Shown: positions 25,295-40,220 of the stretch, piece by piece | Layout: each line of letters opens with the position of its first letter | Position numbering within the stretch: position 1 is the first letter of the stretch | Source of the DNA: Ficedula albicollis | Lineage: Eukaryota > Chordata > Aves > Passeriformes > Muscicapidae | Reading direction: 5' to 3' | NCBI RefSeq assembly: GCF_000247815.1 | Contig: NC_021674.1 | Location: forward strand, 84,958,602-85,022,601 | Length of the DNA stretch: 64,000 bases | The notes under the pieces: generated by a model | What the model was told of the DNA's origin: nothing | What the model saw: the letters and a program-made list of their open reading frames with translations, nothing else | Databases searched by the model: none | Program-made: the position numbers and the translations under genes

Positions 25295-28200
25295 AAAAAT
25301 ACAGTTTTCTTTACAAATGTTGGAAATTCATGTATAAGTCTGTACATAATAGTGTGGAGCAGCCACTGAAAATTAACTCCTGCTGAATGACTGTAAGACT
25401 CATAGGATTTCTAAGACCTTCTAGTTAAAATTTGTGGAGTACTTTTCCCTACTTTCTCCAAAAATTTTGCTGTGGCCATAGTTTATGCAGTGGAAAATCC
25501 TTTGTGTGAATTTTTTCATGGGCAAAAATGTCCTCTCATTTACATCTAGGAGCCTTTAGCATTTAGAAAGTTAAATAATCCTTAAAAGACCAAAAAGCCC
25601 CAAAAAGGCAGGCAAACTTTAACTCCATAATATGTCTCTCATTAGTGCCTTTTTAATTTAATGTTACTAATGGATACTGTGTTATCAATTTTTCTCAAAC
25701 TTTTTTAAAAGATGTTAGTATTTTAGTTCTAATAATCTATACAAGTAACAATGAGAATAACTGAGAACAGATTTCTTTCTTTGAATTAGTCACTGGAAAA
25801 TTAGAGAGATGAAGCCTTGCAGAGTTAACAATTTATTGGAAAGCTGCAGTTGAGCACAGCCATTAGAAAGAAAATGTGGGTCTTTGTGATATTTTGTAAC
25901 TATATTTTCATGCATATAGGAAAAACCAGCACAGGTTGCTGCAAAAGTGTCAGCTCTAATTTATGGTGCTTTTAACATGAAGAATATGGAAATAGACATT
26001 CAGCAAATTATGAAGAACCTTTGCAGGTTAAAAATATAGTTTTCTTGGCTACATGTCTGTTTTACTACATGCGAATGAAGGTAACATGTTCTTGATGTGC
26101 TGGGTCTTCTTTGGCTCTCTCATTAACTAAATAATTCATGAGTTTGAGTCTCAGCTTACTATTTTTGGAAAATCATGAGTTAATATTACTAATGTTGACT
26201 AAAATGGTTACAGGGATTTATTTGTTTCCTTTGTGCCAGGTCACATTCAGCTTTGATTTAAAAGTTCATAGTTGTAGTAAACCACCAGACATCAAGATGT
26301 CACCTTTTGCAAGGCTGCATGGTGAGTGAAGTCTGTTAGATCCACGTAAAATCTTTAGGAGGGATAAAGCAACAAAACCTAAAGTGTGTTTGTGCCACTG
26401 GAAGAAATTTGAAGTGTCCTTTGAGTTCAGTGTAAGTATAGGCTCTTCAGATTTTTAAGTTTATTTTGATTATCATTTAATGACAAACTATATCTGTCTT
26501 AAAATCCCAGGAATAGGTTAGTTAGTTAGTTTGGTAAAAGATACATTCATTTAAGAATTTATAATTCCTTTAAAATCTCTTTATGAAAGGTTTTGAATGC
26601 TATATGGAAAATCAGCACCTCCTTTGCTGCTGCCAGTTTCTCATAATCTCACAAATCCTCACAGACTCATAATTTTGAGTTTCTGGATGTGTCTCTGTAT
26701 AGTGGTGAATTGGCACATGGTCAACATAATTTCTCAATATGCATATTTTCAAAGTCCAAATCTGGCACAGGAAAATCTGTTTTAGGGTTCATGTGATTGC
26801 ACTGCCCAAGCCACTCTCAATGACAGCTTCAGTGCTGAAACTGAGACCACTGATTTGTGCTTGAGCTGAGAAACAGACAGGTCACTGGAGGCAGAGAGCC
26901 ACTGCCTTACTTTAAAGGCCAGGGAAGTGCAGATTAACCTTCACCCTTAAAATCCATTTTGGATAAGCTTTTCTGGAGGGCAACCTCTTCTTTGGCATGC
27001 TTTCTGGGAGCTCTGAGGGTGTGTGAGGGACAGCCACCATAAAGAGAGGATGAAGGCCTGGAAATTCCATTAGGCCAGCCAGTAAGCTGGTTCCAACTGA
27101 GCCAGGATGGCCAAGAATAGGAGATTAACCATGGGCAGCACTTCCACTCTGCCACTGCTTTAAGTGGAAAATATCACTCCTGATTTTCTGAAGAAAATAA
27201 AAAAAAATCAAAAGAGAAAAGGCAGTCCAAATGCTTTTAAATGGCCAGAAATAGGAGCTGATTAATGATGAAATTTTAAATCTTGTCTAATGATGATTGT
27301 CTGTCTCTGTTTTCATGTTTGTGTAATTGCTATGAACAAATTAAACATACAGAAAAAAAATTGCAGTTGAAATGGAGAGATAACATCAAACTGGCCACAC
27401 TTTGTATGTAATTTTATGGCTTTATGGCACATAAAGTTGGCTATTCTTTGTAGGCACATCCTAGGTCCTGGAAACCAGATCATCCACGGTCACTGCATTA
27501 GCAGTTCCTGGACAGTTAAAAATACCTTCTGTGGTGTGAATGTAGATCCTGAGAACAAATTCTACTGGGCTATATCTTGTACAATTCCTCTCCTCTCCAA
27601 TCAGACAACTCTGTGGCAATAAACTGTAATAGGGAAAGTGGCAGCCATCTTCAGCAGGGACCTTCAGGCTCTGCTACCCCTGTAGGTTTCCCACTCAGTG
27701 CACCAGCCCTTGTGCCCTTTTCTTTTTCCCATCTTTTTTCACCTCCAACACCTTCCACCATCTTCTAACTAACAAAGCACTCTTGAGGTTATTCCACTGA
27801 AACCTGTTTTGCAATGTAAAGCACAAAATCAAAAGCAAATTAACTAATGCATTGAAATTGGGTATTTGAAACTGATCTGTTCACGTGTTCTGTTGATCAG
27901 CCATGTCTTTATCTTATGACAGATTTTTGTATTTCATCTTTTTAGAGAATTAGTGTTTCAGGGAAGAAGCTCTTATCTCCACTTGTCTAGTACCTGTCTG
28001 GGTCCTTTTCCTGCATGGGCCCTAATAACTTACATACCAAACACGCAAAACAAATGCAAAGAAAGAGGAAAACTGCTGCAGGAAAATTGAAGCAAAGCCC
28101 TGCTTAAAGGCAAAAATATACACCATTATTCAAACTGGATATGGGAATGTCATCTGTTTTCTCAGAGGTGTGCAAACACATGTCTGTAATTCAAAAATGT

Positions 28201-29487
28201 ACGAATAACACATGTCTTCTTTAGACCTAGGCCAAGATCTAAAAATTTTGATGTTCAAACTTGATTTATGTATTACACATCTTTATCTCTTCATTATGGC
28301 AATTCTTCTTGTCAGACTGTAACAATTCAAATGTTAATCATATTTTGTATCATCTGCACTATATATTATACTGCCTAATAATTTCCAAAAGCTCTTGGTA
28401 TAATGTAAAGTAACAAACATTTCAAAGAATGGGTTCAGACACTGATATATGGATGGAGTCAAATGTGCTCACTTCCCCCAGCCGCACATCCATGAGCAGA
28501 GAACACAGAGAACATGTGTTTTCTTCAGGGAATGCAACACAACTGTAATATTCATTTACTTTCATGATTTTCTCAGGTTGTCTTGTGTTTCCATGAGTCA
28601 GTGCTGGGTGAACGTATTATGAAGTCATTAGTTTTTTAAAAAAATAAGAGAAAGCAGTTTTCTGACACCGGTACCATTTTTGGGATGCTCACAGCCCATT
28701 TCTTTGGAAAATCTGAAGACAAGTCTGTCTTAGGAGAGTGTTCCTAGGTTACACAGCCACTACTACATTCCCTGTGACCAGACTGAAAAGCTTAGTCAAG
28801 ACTAGATGGATCTTCAGCAGAGACACGCAGCTGGCTGGGAAGCTTAACTTCACTTCTGCAAAAGATTTTATGTTTTGAAAAGCGTTGTGAAGGGGATGAA
28901 AAGTCCAACTCTCTGTTTCCACTACAGGAACATGTTCATGTCTCTGAAATCCATTGCAGTCTCCAGGCTCCCTTGTTCTCTGTCAGCCTGCTGGGGAGCA
29001 CTGGAGCCTGGGAGCTGGGAAATGCCCTGGGCCATGGCTGAAAGGAAAACAGCTGCAGATCTATGTTACAGGATCAGAATCTCAAGATTACAGGCAGAAA
29101 TTTCTATTACAATTAGTGAAAAGATAATACAATTGATATGTGAGTATTGTAGAAATGAAGTGATGTGTTCTGTTCAGTATGATTACTGGACCCTTCATTT
29201 TCATTACTTGGAAAGTTTGTCAATATTCTATTCCAGAAATTTCCAAAGACTTTCATTATGAAAGAATCTTCCTTTTCAAACTTAAAGTCATTAGTCTGCT
29301 TTCAAAACATTGCCTCCTTCTATAAGGAGGATTCAAAGTATCTTTGGAGATAGAGTAAAATTACTAGTCATGATTTTAATCATTATTTTCTCAGTATATA
29401 TATTTTCTTTTAAAAAGGAGAGTGTCACTAAAAGGCATTAAAAGGACCTAAATTTTACCACAGAATTATTGTGATAGCATCCAGAAA
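25295..29487. other. Unique noncoding DNA
   Basis: About 4.2 kb without a recognised repeat beyond a (GTTA)n patch near 26516-26531. Frames here reach at most 128 codons (28875-29261, plus) with no motif I can name. No RNA gene is seen. Confidence 0.5.
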
Positions 29488-30450
29488 GGAGTTCTGAAGT
29501 AGGTCCAGAAGCTGGATCCACCTGGACCAGGTTGCCCAGTCACCTCCAATTGCATCCCAACTGTCTTTAAGGATGTAGGTTCTACAACCTCTGTGGGTGA
29601 TCAATTTCAGCTCTTAACTATATTGTAAAAAATTATTTACCAATAGCTAACTGGAATTTGCAATTTGTGGCCATTGTCCCCCTTTATTTTGCTTTCAAGA
29701 AGTCTGACTTTATCTTCTCTAGAAATCCCTTAGACATATTAGGCCAGTGTTAAGATTTCTCCTTTGACCTTGTCTTCTCCAAAGAAGCACAAACCCAGCT
29801 GTTTCAACCCCTCTGTGTGTCACACCTCCTAATCTGCACTGTCGTCTTCCCTGGACCCTCCAGTTTCTCAGTGTCTTTTTTGCACTGAGGAGTCCAAGCC
29901 CAGACACTTCTAGAAGAAGCTCACAGGGGCGGACTAGAGGGGAAATAAGGAAATTATTTTCCCCCCCTGCTAGCTAAACTCTTTCTAATATAGCTAACAT
30001 TAATTAACCTTTGTTGTTGCAAATTTCAACTGCTGATTAGTGCTTGACTTGCTGAATGCTAGGAACTCAGGACATCTTCTACAAAGCTGGTTTTTTCCCC
30101 AGGCACATCCCAGCCTGTACTGCTGGGGTTATTCTATCTCGGATGCAGGACTTTGTATCAATTTCTTTTTAACTACATGAGGTTCTTCTCTGCCCATTTC
30201 TTTAGCCTGTCCAGATCTGTCTGTCTTCAGCTCCTCCATGCTGGCTGCCCCCCATGGTATAGCATTGCCCACAAACTTGCAGAGGGTGTATTCCATCCTT
30301 GCATGCACTGAGCACCATCAGCCTCTGGGGAGCACCATTTGGAACTGGCTTCTGCTTAGACTTCATACTGCAAAAGCCTCTATGCCCGTGCTGTACTCAC
30401 ACACTCGACAGCACAAAGTGTGGTGCTGGGGGTTATCTGTCCACTACTGC
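29488..30450 (-). mobile_element. Old CR1 LINE, ORF2 region and 3' part
   Basis: A strongly diverged CR1 copy lies on the minus strand. Recognisable pieces include GACCAGGTTGCCCAG (29524), TTAAGGATGTAGGTTCTACAACCTCTGTGGG (from 29571), the AGCCTGTCCAGATCTGTCTG block (30205) and ACAAACTTGCAGAGGGTGTATTCCATCC (from 30270), all in the order expected for a reversed CR1. The segment just after about 30300 still resembles CR1 at GGAGCACCATTTGGAACTGGC. Frames are destroyed throughout. Divergence is clearly greater than in the copies at 44 kb and 52.5 kb. Both boundaries are approximate. Confidence 0.8.
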
Positions 30451-33400
30451 TGTTTAACAGAAACTGATTAAAGTGCTTGGGGGTTGGGTGGTTTTGGTTT
30501 TTAGTTTTTTTGTTGTTTTTTTTTCCCCATTTCCTCACTGATTTCTGCTGCTGAAATCAGGAACCCTCCTGTTTGACCAACTCTGTTGACACAAGCTTTT
30601 GAACACACCTCTTATCTGACCCTCTGCTTTCCTATTTTACTAGCTGAAGCAGAACCAAAACCTAGGCACTACTGAAAGTGGAGTTATCTGCTGCCACAAG
30701 ATAGCAAGGGCCACATAGTAGGAAAGAAGAGAAAAAAACCTTCTGGCTGCTTGCAAATTCACAGTCTCTTAGAGGCTTGCATTTGTCCTGCCAACTTAAG
30801 AATGAATGACAAAGAGCAACAGAAAGCATAGAATTATACTGTATTCTCAAATGCTAAATACATGTATGGATTTCATTAAGTTTTCATTAGTTCAATGAAA
30901 AGCCCATCTGTGAACTGCAGTAAACACAACACGGTAACATGGAATCCAAGCAGAACATCTGGTAAACTCTAGAGAAAGTTCAAATAGAAACTAGTCTGTG
31001 ACTGACTCTGGAAAAAGAAAATTTTAAAGCAAAAAAGCACTCTTCCAATTCATGACTCAATAAAAACCACACTGTTCATTAACAGGCACTCAACATAATA
31101 GAAATTGTACAACACGAAGAGAATTTATTTACATTTCTTAGGAATAAGGAAAATAGGTTGCTTCATTCCACTGAGAAACCCTGCATCCATTCATGAGAGT
31201 TCAATTAATTTCCAATTTTCCAGCACTACTGACACTAATTTTACTGTGCTACAGACATACTTGCCCCAAAATGCCCATAAGCTTTTAAAAAGCACTTTGA
31301 GGCACTGCAAAGCCTAAATTTGGACAATAAATTGTTGTCGATGATGGCAGGAGCTGCTGAGAACTGAATTGACAAATGGAGTCCTTAAATAAGTTTTTTT
31401 CTTCACTTCTCAGTTCTATGAAGTGACTGAAGATCATGTAGCTACCCTGGCCACTTGCCCCCACCACACATCATTTCTGCTAACATGGGACAACTTTTGT
31501 TTAGCTACCTGCTGACAGCCTGGAACAGAAACTGATGATCTTTATTTAAAAAACACTGGCCTTTATCAATTCTATCAATTTAACAGAATTTTTGAGTAAC
31601 ACACTCTGTTTAATAGTTGAAGGGAAATGACAGTGTCAATGCATTTGGATTGTGGATTTTTTTCTTTTCCAATATGAGGGTAGGTTGATTCTGGGAAGGC
31701 ATCTTTTGCTGAAAAAGAAAGGGCTTTATAAACACCAGGTTCATGTGAGCTAGGAAAGCCAAAATACATCTTTGACTTCTTTTCCACTGATTAATCTGTG
31801 CATTAAAGTGTTGAGGCCCAGCTAATAGGGGAGAACTCCAGAATTTAAATTGTTGTATAAAGTCAGTTTCAGAACAATGTAATCACAACAATCCTAGCTC
31901 TGATGACATCCATAAATCTTCTCACCAGGGAAAGAATGAGATGCTAAATAAGGTATATTTATATTTTAATTTGTTCATGAAATCTCAAGTTGGCAAGTGA
32001 AGGAAACAATTAATATGTACTTATTTTTCTTAAAATTTCCAACAGATACTATCATAAAGTCTGAATGTGTAATTTTGCTTCTATTTTTAGGTATATTGAA
32101 GGCCTAGAAAATGTCAAGAAAATGTATTTTTGTGGAAAAATCTGGGCTGTGGACATGAAAAAGTTGAATGAGGTTTCCAGAACACTGGATCATCTTGTCA
32201 GCTGGTGTAAATCAGCATGATTTGAGCATACTTCAAGAATGTATGCTAGCATCATCTGATAGCTCTGTGAAATTAAAAAAAAAAAAAAAAAGCAAACTTA
32301 TAAGAATGTTTTTAACTGTTTTTAGATTAAAATTAACATGTATAATAGCTCTCTGAGATTTTCCCTTCTGTGTCAAGAAATCTTAATTGATATGCCTGAA
32401 AATATTTCTGAGTTTCTTCATTTATTGAACAAAGAAAGTTGTATTAATGTCAAAACCTTTTCAAAAGTTTGTTATATGCTTTATATTTTAATGAAAATAC
32501 AAAAATTTGTTCAAAAGTGGATCATTTAATACAGTAACTGCTCATGCAAATTATAAACTTGTGTAGAAGTTTGAGTGCTGAGACACTGAACTGCTCTTAC
32601 CCCATCACTGTGTAAGAAAATATCTGTTCTTACAAATTTAAGGAAGATAGAAAGGTTTAGCATATATATCATTCTAGTTCTCAATTACAGTTGAATCAGT
32701 GGTTCCTTATCCTGTTACAGTTTTTTTTTCTAAAGCTTATTTTGTGAAAGAGGCCCCAGTGATCTTTGCTTTCACTATTTTTTTCTCTGCTTTGGTTTGT
32801 GAAATCTGCTTCTTGTAAATGAATGTTTTTTCTGTATTAACTGTGATCAGAAAGTGCAGCTTGACCAGTGTCTCAAATCATATTATAAAAAGTGACAAGA
32901 ATTCCCTGCTCCACATATATTGCTTCAGAGTCGGCAACAAAAGAAGCTGTGAGGAGGGAGTGTCTTCTAGTGATTACCATTGACCAGGAAAGTTGTATTA
33001 CATAACATGAGACCACATGAAAGGCAAAAGAAGCAATGGTGTGGAATACTCCAGTGCAATAAATACTAAAAAAAGTGAGAGATTTGATTTGAGGGAGTGA
33101 TTTCTTCTTCATTGTCTGACTTCATACTATGACAGCAGCTTTCCCTCCTGCCCCCTGATATTTGAGGCCAACATAAACATAAAGAAGGAAACGTTATCTT
33201 TGTAGCTGTGTGGGGTTCCTGCTGCTGGTTGGTTTTGCAGCACAGACTGCCAGTCTGTGGTTACAAGTCACTGGGGATAAGAGGAAGGTCTAAGTGATCA
33301 TGAATGGCATTGAGGCACTGACTGAATTCCAGGAAAGGAGCTAAGGGCTGGTCATCAGCATCAAAAGAAGGCAAAAGGAGGCTGTGGGTCATAAACAGAG

Positions 33401-33511
33401 ACATTAAGGAGGGAGAAAGCCCATTCAGAAGGCCACTGGTGGGGAAAGGCTACTAAGCAAAACAGACCTTCAATCTGAATCCATACAGCTTGTCTCATGT
33501 TTCTATTCAGG
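30451..33511. other. Unique noncoding DNA
   Basis: AT-rich, stop-dense sequence with a 17-base A run near 32275. The somewhat more GC-rich portion at about 33120-33450 has no open frame. No recognised element. Confidence 0.5.
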
Positions 33512-33623
33512 TGCTAGTCATTCATTCATGTTTTGTTTTCAGACCCTTACAGTTCTATATTCCCACATGCTAGTCATTCATTCATGACTGGTTTTCAGAC
33601 CCTTACAGTTCTATATTCCCACA
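33512..33623 (+). repeat. Tandem duplication, 2 x 56 bp
   Basis: Copies at 33512-33567 and 33568-33623 share TGCTAGTCATTCATTCATG and the CAGACCCTTACAGTTC block. They differ in a short central part (TTTTGTT against ACTGGTT). Confidence 0.93.
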
Positions 33624-33956
33624 GCTCCTTCCAAAATTGTTTCGAAGCCTTCGTCAATGAGGAATACACAATCATGGTAGTTTTCCACGTTTTCCCTGTT
33701 ACTTGGAAGATGTGGCCATGAGATCAATTGCCCAAAATAGAGAGAAACAATGTATTGTAGTTTATGCCCATCTGTGTTATCTGAACTTTATGTTCTGTTT
33801 AAATCCTTCTTTTTTTCCTGAAGAATCGTAAGTTAGACCAAAACTTCAAAACAGAGCATTATATCATCTAGCAATATCACTGCTCCTCATACTTTTGACA
33901 GTTACATAACAGGTCATTAAGCTAGCATCTTTGGTTTTTTATTTGTCTGATCTCAC

Positions 33957-33987
<31 letters not shown>

Positions 33988-34025
33988 GGTTTTTTTTTTT
34001 TTTTTTTTTTTTTTGTTTTACAAAG
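33957..34025. repeat. Duplicated poly(T) tract
   Basis: T26 (33957-33982), then ACAAAGG, then T25 (33990-34014), then a G, four T and ACAAAG. The shared ACAAAG after each run suggests duplication of a T-run unit of about 33 bp. It could also be two reversed poly(A) tails. Confidence 0.85.
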
Positions 34026-34285
34026 TACCTTGAATAGGAAATAAAAATCTTTTAGAATTCTTTCTACATTTTAGACTTAGATGAAGCTGATGAGGAAAAA
34101 GTCTAAATCTAAAACAAGTAAGGGAGGGGGGAAATTGCTAAAAAAGAAGAAAAGAGAACTGAGAGCAGCTGAGATATAAAAGGCAAGGAAAGGAATGTGC
34201 ACGGGATAAGGGCTGCTTTGGATAAGCTTTAGCTGTCAGACTGGTAGCTGTCTGAAATAACTACTTCAAAATAACCACTACTTAA
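34026..34285. other. Unique noncoding DNA
   Basis: Short purine-rich interval in front of the CR1, with nothing recognisable. Confidence 0.5.
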
Positions 34286-35720
34286 TGTCTCCTGTGAGGA
34301 CGTGAAATGGAGGAGTTCAAGGTCCTTAGGGGAGCAAAGAAGGTGCACAGCACACTCACTTCTCTGGATTTGAGGAGGACAGACTTTGGCCTCTTCAAGA
34401 ATCTGCTTGGTAAATTACCATGGGATAAACACCTTGGGGGAAGAGAGGCCCAAGAAATCTGGTTAAGGTTCAAGGATCACCTCTAAATTCAGGAAAAATT
34501 AATCCCAAAGAAGAGGAAGGCAAGCAAAAATGCTGAGAGGGCTGATATATGGACAAACAAGAAGTTTGTGACAAACTCAGCACAAAAAGGAAGGATACAA
34601 ATGGTGGAAGAAGAGACAGGTAGCCTGGGAGGAATGCAGAAAATATTGCCCCAAATAGCCAGGGATTGGGTTAGGAAAGCCAAAGCCCTGGGAGAATTAG
34701 ATCTCACCATGGATGTCAATAACGATAAGAAAAGTTTCTATAGGTGTGTCAGTGATAAAAGGAAGACCAGGGGAAATGTGGTCTCCCTCTGGAAGGAAAC
34801 AGGGAGTTACCCAGGTGGAGAAGGCTGAGGTACTGAATGACTTTTCTCCCTTAGTCATCATGAACAAATGCACCAGGCACACCACCCAAGTTACAAGGAG
34901 GCAAGGCAGGGACTGGGAGAAAGAAGCACCACCCAATACAGGAGATCAATTTTAGGACCATCTAAGGAACCTGAAGTTGCACAAGTCCATGGGAACTGAT
35001 GTGTCTAAAGGGAAATGGCAGGTGAAGTGACTAAGCCACTAGGATGCTATTTGAGAAGTCTTTGTATTCTGGTGAAGTTCTGTCAATCTGGAGAAGTGGT
35101 AATATAACTTTCATTTTTTAAAGAGAGAAAAATTATCTAAAGGCCAGTCAGTCTGATTTTGGTGCTTGGTAAGGTGATGGAGCATCCATTCCTGGAAACC
35201 ATTCTAAGACCCATGGAAAATAAGGAGATGGTTGGTGGCAGTCAGTATGGTTATACTGAGGGCAAATTGTGCCTAACAAATTTTGTGGCCTTCCATGACA
35301 TGGTTACAGAATTGGTGGATAGGAGAGGAGCAGCAGAGATCCATTTGCATCTGGTCTGGTGGAAAACATTTGACACTGTTCTGCATGTCTTCCTTGTCTC
35401 TAAACTGGAAAGACATGGATTTTCTGACTAGAGAGCTTGGTGGATTAGGAATGGGCTGGGTGGCCACACTCTGAGTCTTGTGGTCAATGGCTGGATTTCA
35501 AAGAGAAAGCAGTGATGAGTGGCTTCCATCAGGGGCTGGTATTGGGAACAGCACTGTGTAACATCTTTGCTGGTGACATGAACAGTAGGATTGAGAGCAC
35601 TCAGCAAGTTTGTCTGCAGAATCTCAGACTGGCTGGAAGGTGTCCCTGCCCACAGCAGGGAAGTTGGAACTGAAAGACTTTTAAGGTCCCTTTGTCCACA
35701 AACCAGTCTGTGACACTATT
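34286..35720 (+). mobile_element. CR1 LINE, decayed ORF2 (reverse transcriptase)
   Basis: The longest CR1 copy in the window lies on the plus strand. It starts in the linker upstream of the reverse-transcriptase domain (34310-34480). It then runs through a region readable as [17 protein letters not shown] (34730-34790), the EKAEVLNDF block (about 34825), the early RT motifs around 35150-35290 (GKVMEHPFLET, then CLTNFVAFHDMVTE), and an FDTVLHVFLVSKLERHGF block (35370-35430). Reading it needs several frame changes. After the region equivalent to GDMNSRIEST (about 35574-35600) the sequence jumps to the 3' terminus (AAGGTGTCCCTGCC, 35638). The catalytic aspartate pair of the palm and everything up to the 3' UTR are therefore deleted. 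The element cannot be active. Its last 50 bases are part of a later tandem duplication. Confidence 0.93.
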
Positions 35721-36000
35721 TGAAAAATACTTCAACCCCAAAGAATTGATATGCCAATAAAACTAAAATCTGCTTGATTTGCCAATAAAACTAAAATCTG
35801 CTTAGCTGATCTGGCTTTAGCCTAAAATAAAGCTGGTTGTTTTTTTTTTCAAAGACTTTTAAGGTCCCTTTGTCCACAAACCAGTCTGTGACACTATTTG
35901 AAAAATACTTCAACCCCAAAGAATTGATATGCCAATAAAACTAAAATCTGCTTAGCTGATCTGGCTTTAGCCTAAAATAAAGCTGGTTGTTTTTTTTTTC
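35673..36000 (+). repeat. Tandem duplication, 178 + 150 bp, spanning the CR1 3' end
   Basis: Copy 1 (35673-35850) begins at AAAGACTTTTAAGG inside the CR1 3' tip and runs into flanking DNA as far as a T run and a C. Copy 2 (35851-36000) repeats it without visible substitutions but lacks 28 bp. Those 28 bp are themselves a tandem repeat in copy 1 (GCCAATAAAACTAAAATCTG, starting at 35753 and again at 35781). Confidence 0.95.
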
Positions 36001-37335
36001 TTTTCTTTTCTAATTTTTTTTTTTATTTGAAAGAATGTTTTCACATGGGAACTCGTGTGGAATGGTTAAATTCTGTTTGAATACCTTCTTGGTACAAGGT
36101 TTGCTGCTCATTTCCTTCTGACTGGATGAGACTAGATGAGATTTCAGCATGTTTCTTCTACATGGGGCTGCTATCAAGGCCTGATTCAAGGCAGAAATTT
36201 ATACCAGCATACCCAAATAACCTTATTGGAGAGATTCCTGATTTAGTCTGGTATGAGATCAGTATCGAGACTTTAATGTTGTTTGAATAGATGCTTTCTC
36301 TGTTTAATAGCCAAGATGAAAAAAAGTTTGGATCAAACTATGAATATTTTTTGCTTCTCATGAAAATGTAGTAAAAATAGTTTAATACAATACAACATAT
36401 TGGCCTGAGATGAAAGGTTTCATATATTCTAAGTAAAACAAAAAAGGGAGGATTCACAAAATAAAAATTCCTTACGCTGCTGCAGTTCTCTTCCTCTCCC
36501 TTTTAGTCACCATTTCAAGGTTAGACTTTTCATTCATACTTGGAAAAGTAGGTCCAGATACTGTATTTTTTAACTCATTTCAAGACAATAACTTAACAAC
36601 CAAGCTATATGCCATTCTAAGAGAAAAAGTGATCTCTTTTTCTGTGATGTTTTTACACCCACTTTAAATAGCATTCATCGCAGCACACAAGTCAAATTCA
36701 TCTGATCAAATTCAGATGTCTATATCTAGATACAATCATCTTCCTTTAAATAATAGCAAGAAATAAGTACTTTGAGGTTTTATTACCCTAAGAGCTAAAA
36801 TAAGCATGACATTTTTCTTTGACCTTCAAGCTGTAAATGTGCTTTCCTGCCTTATGCCACCAAGCTCTCTCACTGTATGCCAGACAGCTTTTAATGTCAC
36901 AGAGGACACTCCTGCCTACGCTGTCCTCTACAATGCCAGCTGTTATGATGTGCCCAGATCACACAGACACTCTGTTACTCTGTAAAACCAGTGGATGATG
37001 AGCTGGGCAGGCATGGATATTTTTTCTAATGTCCAAGATATCAAGTTTATCTATTTCTCACATTCGTGTGTGAGAAATGCTTTGCTTCTTTCCAATTAGA
37101 TTTAAGCCAGGGCAAATAAAATACAATCACAGTCAGTAATTCATAACATTTAACACAGAAAACTGCAGGTGTATTTGACGGACAAAAGGGAGAAAATTAA
37201 ACACAAATATCATTATAATATTTACTTGTAGCATCTAAAGAGAACTTGTTTCTGATTCTCAGATAATGGCCCTATTCCACTTTGGAATAAATACAGGTTT
37301 GAAGACTGTCTTCCTCTTAGGTGTATTTTAACAAC
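35990..37335 (+). repeat. 1346-bp direct repeat, left copy
   Basis: This block, from the T10 run before CTTTTCTTTTCTAAT to GTGTATTTTAACAAC, is repeated at 38875-40220. I find one difference (TTACTCTGTAA here, TTACTGTGTAA in the right copy). The content is AT-rich noncoding DNA with no gene. A 9-bp-stem hairpin (TTTCTCACA, loop TTCGTG, TGTGAGAAA) lies at about 37055-37078 and in the other copy. Confidence 0.97.

Positions 37336-40220
<2,885 letters not shown>

Noticed and set aside
37055..37078. A 9-bp-stem hairpin with loop TTCGTG, repeated at about 39940
   Set aside because: It is repeated only because it lies in the 1346-bp duplicated block, and a hairpin of this size is expected by chance in 64 kb.
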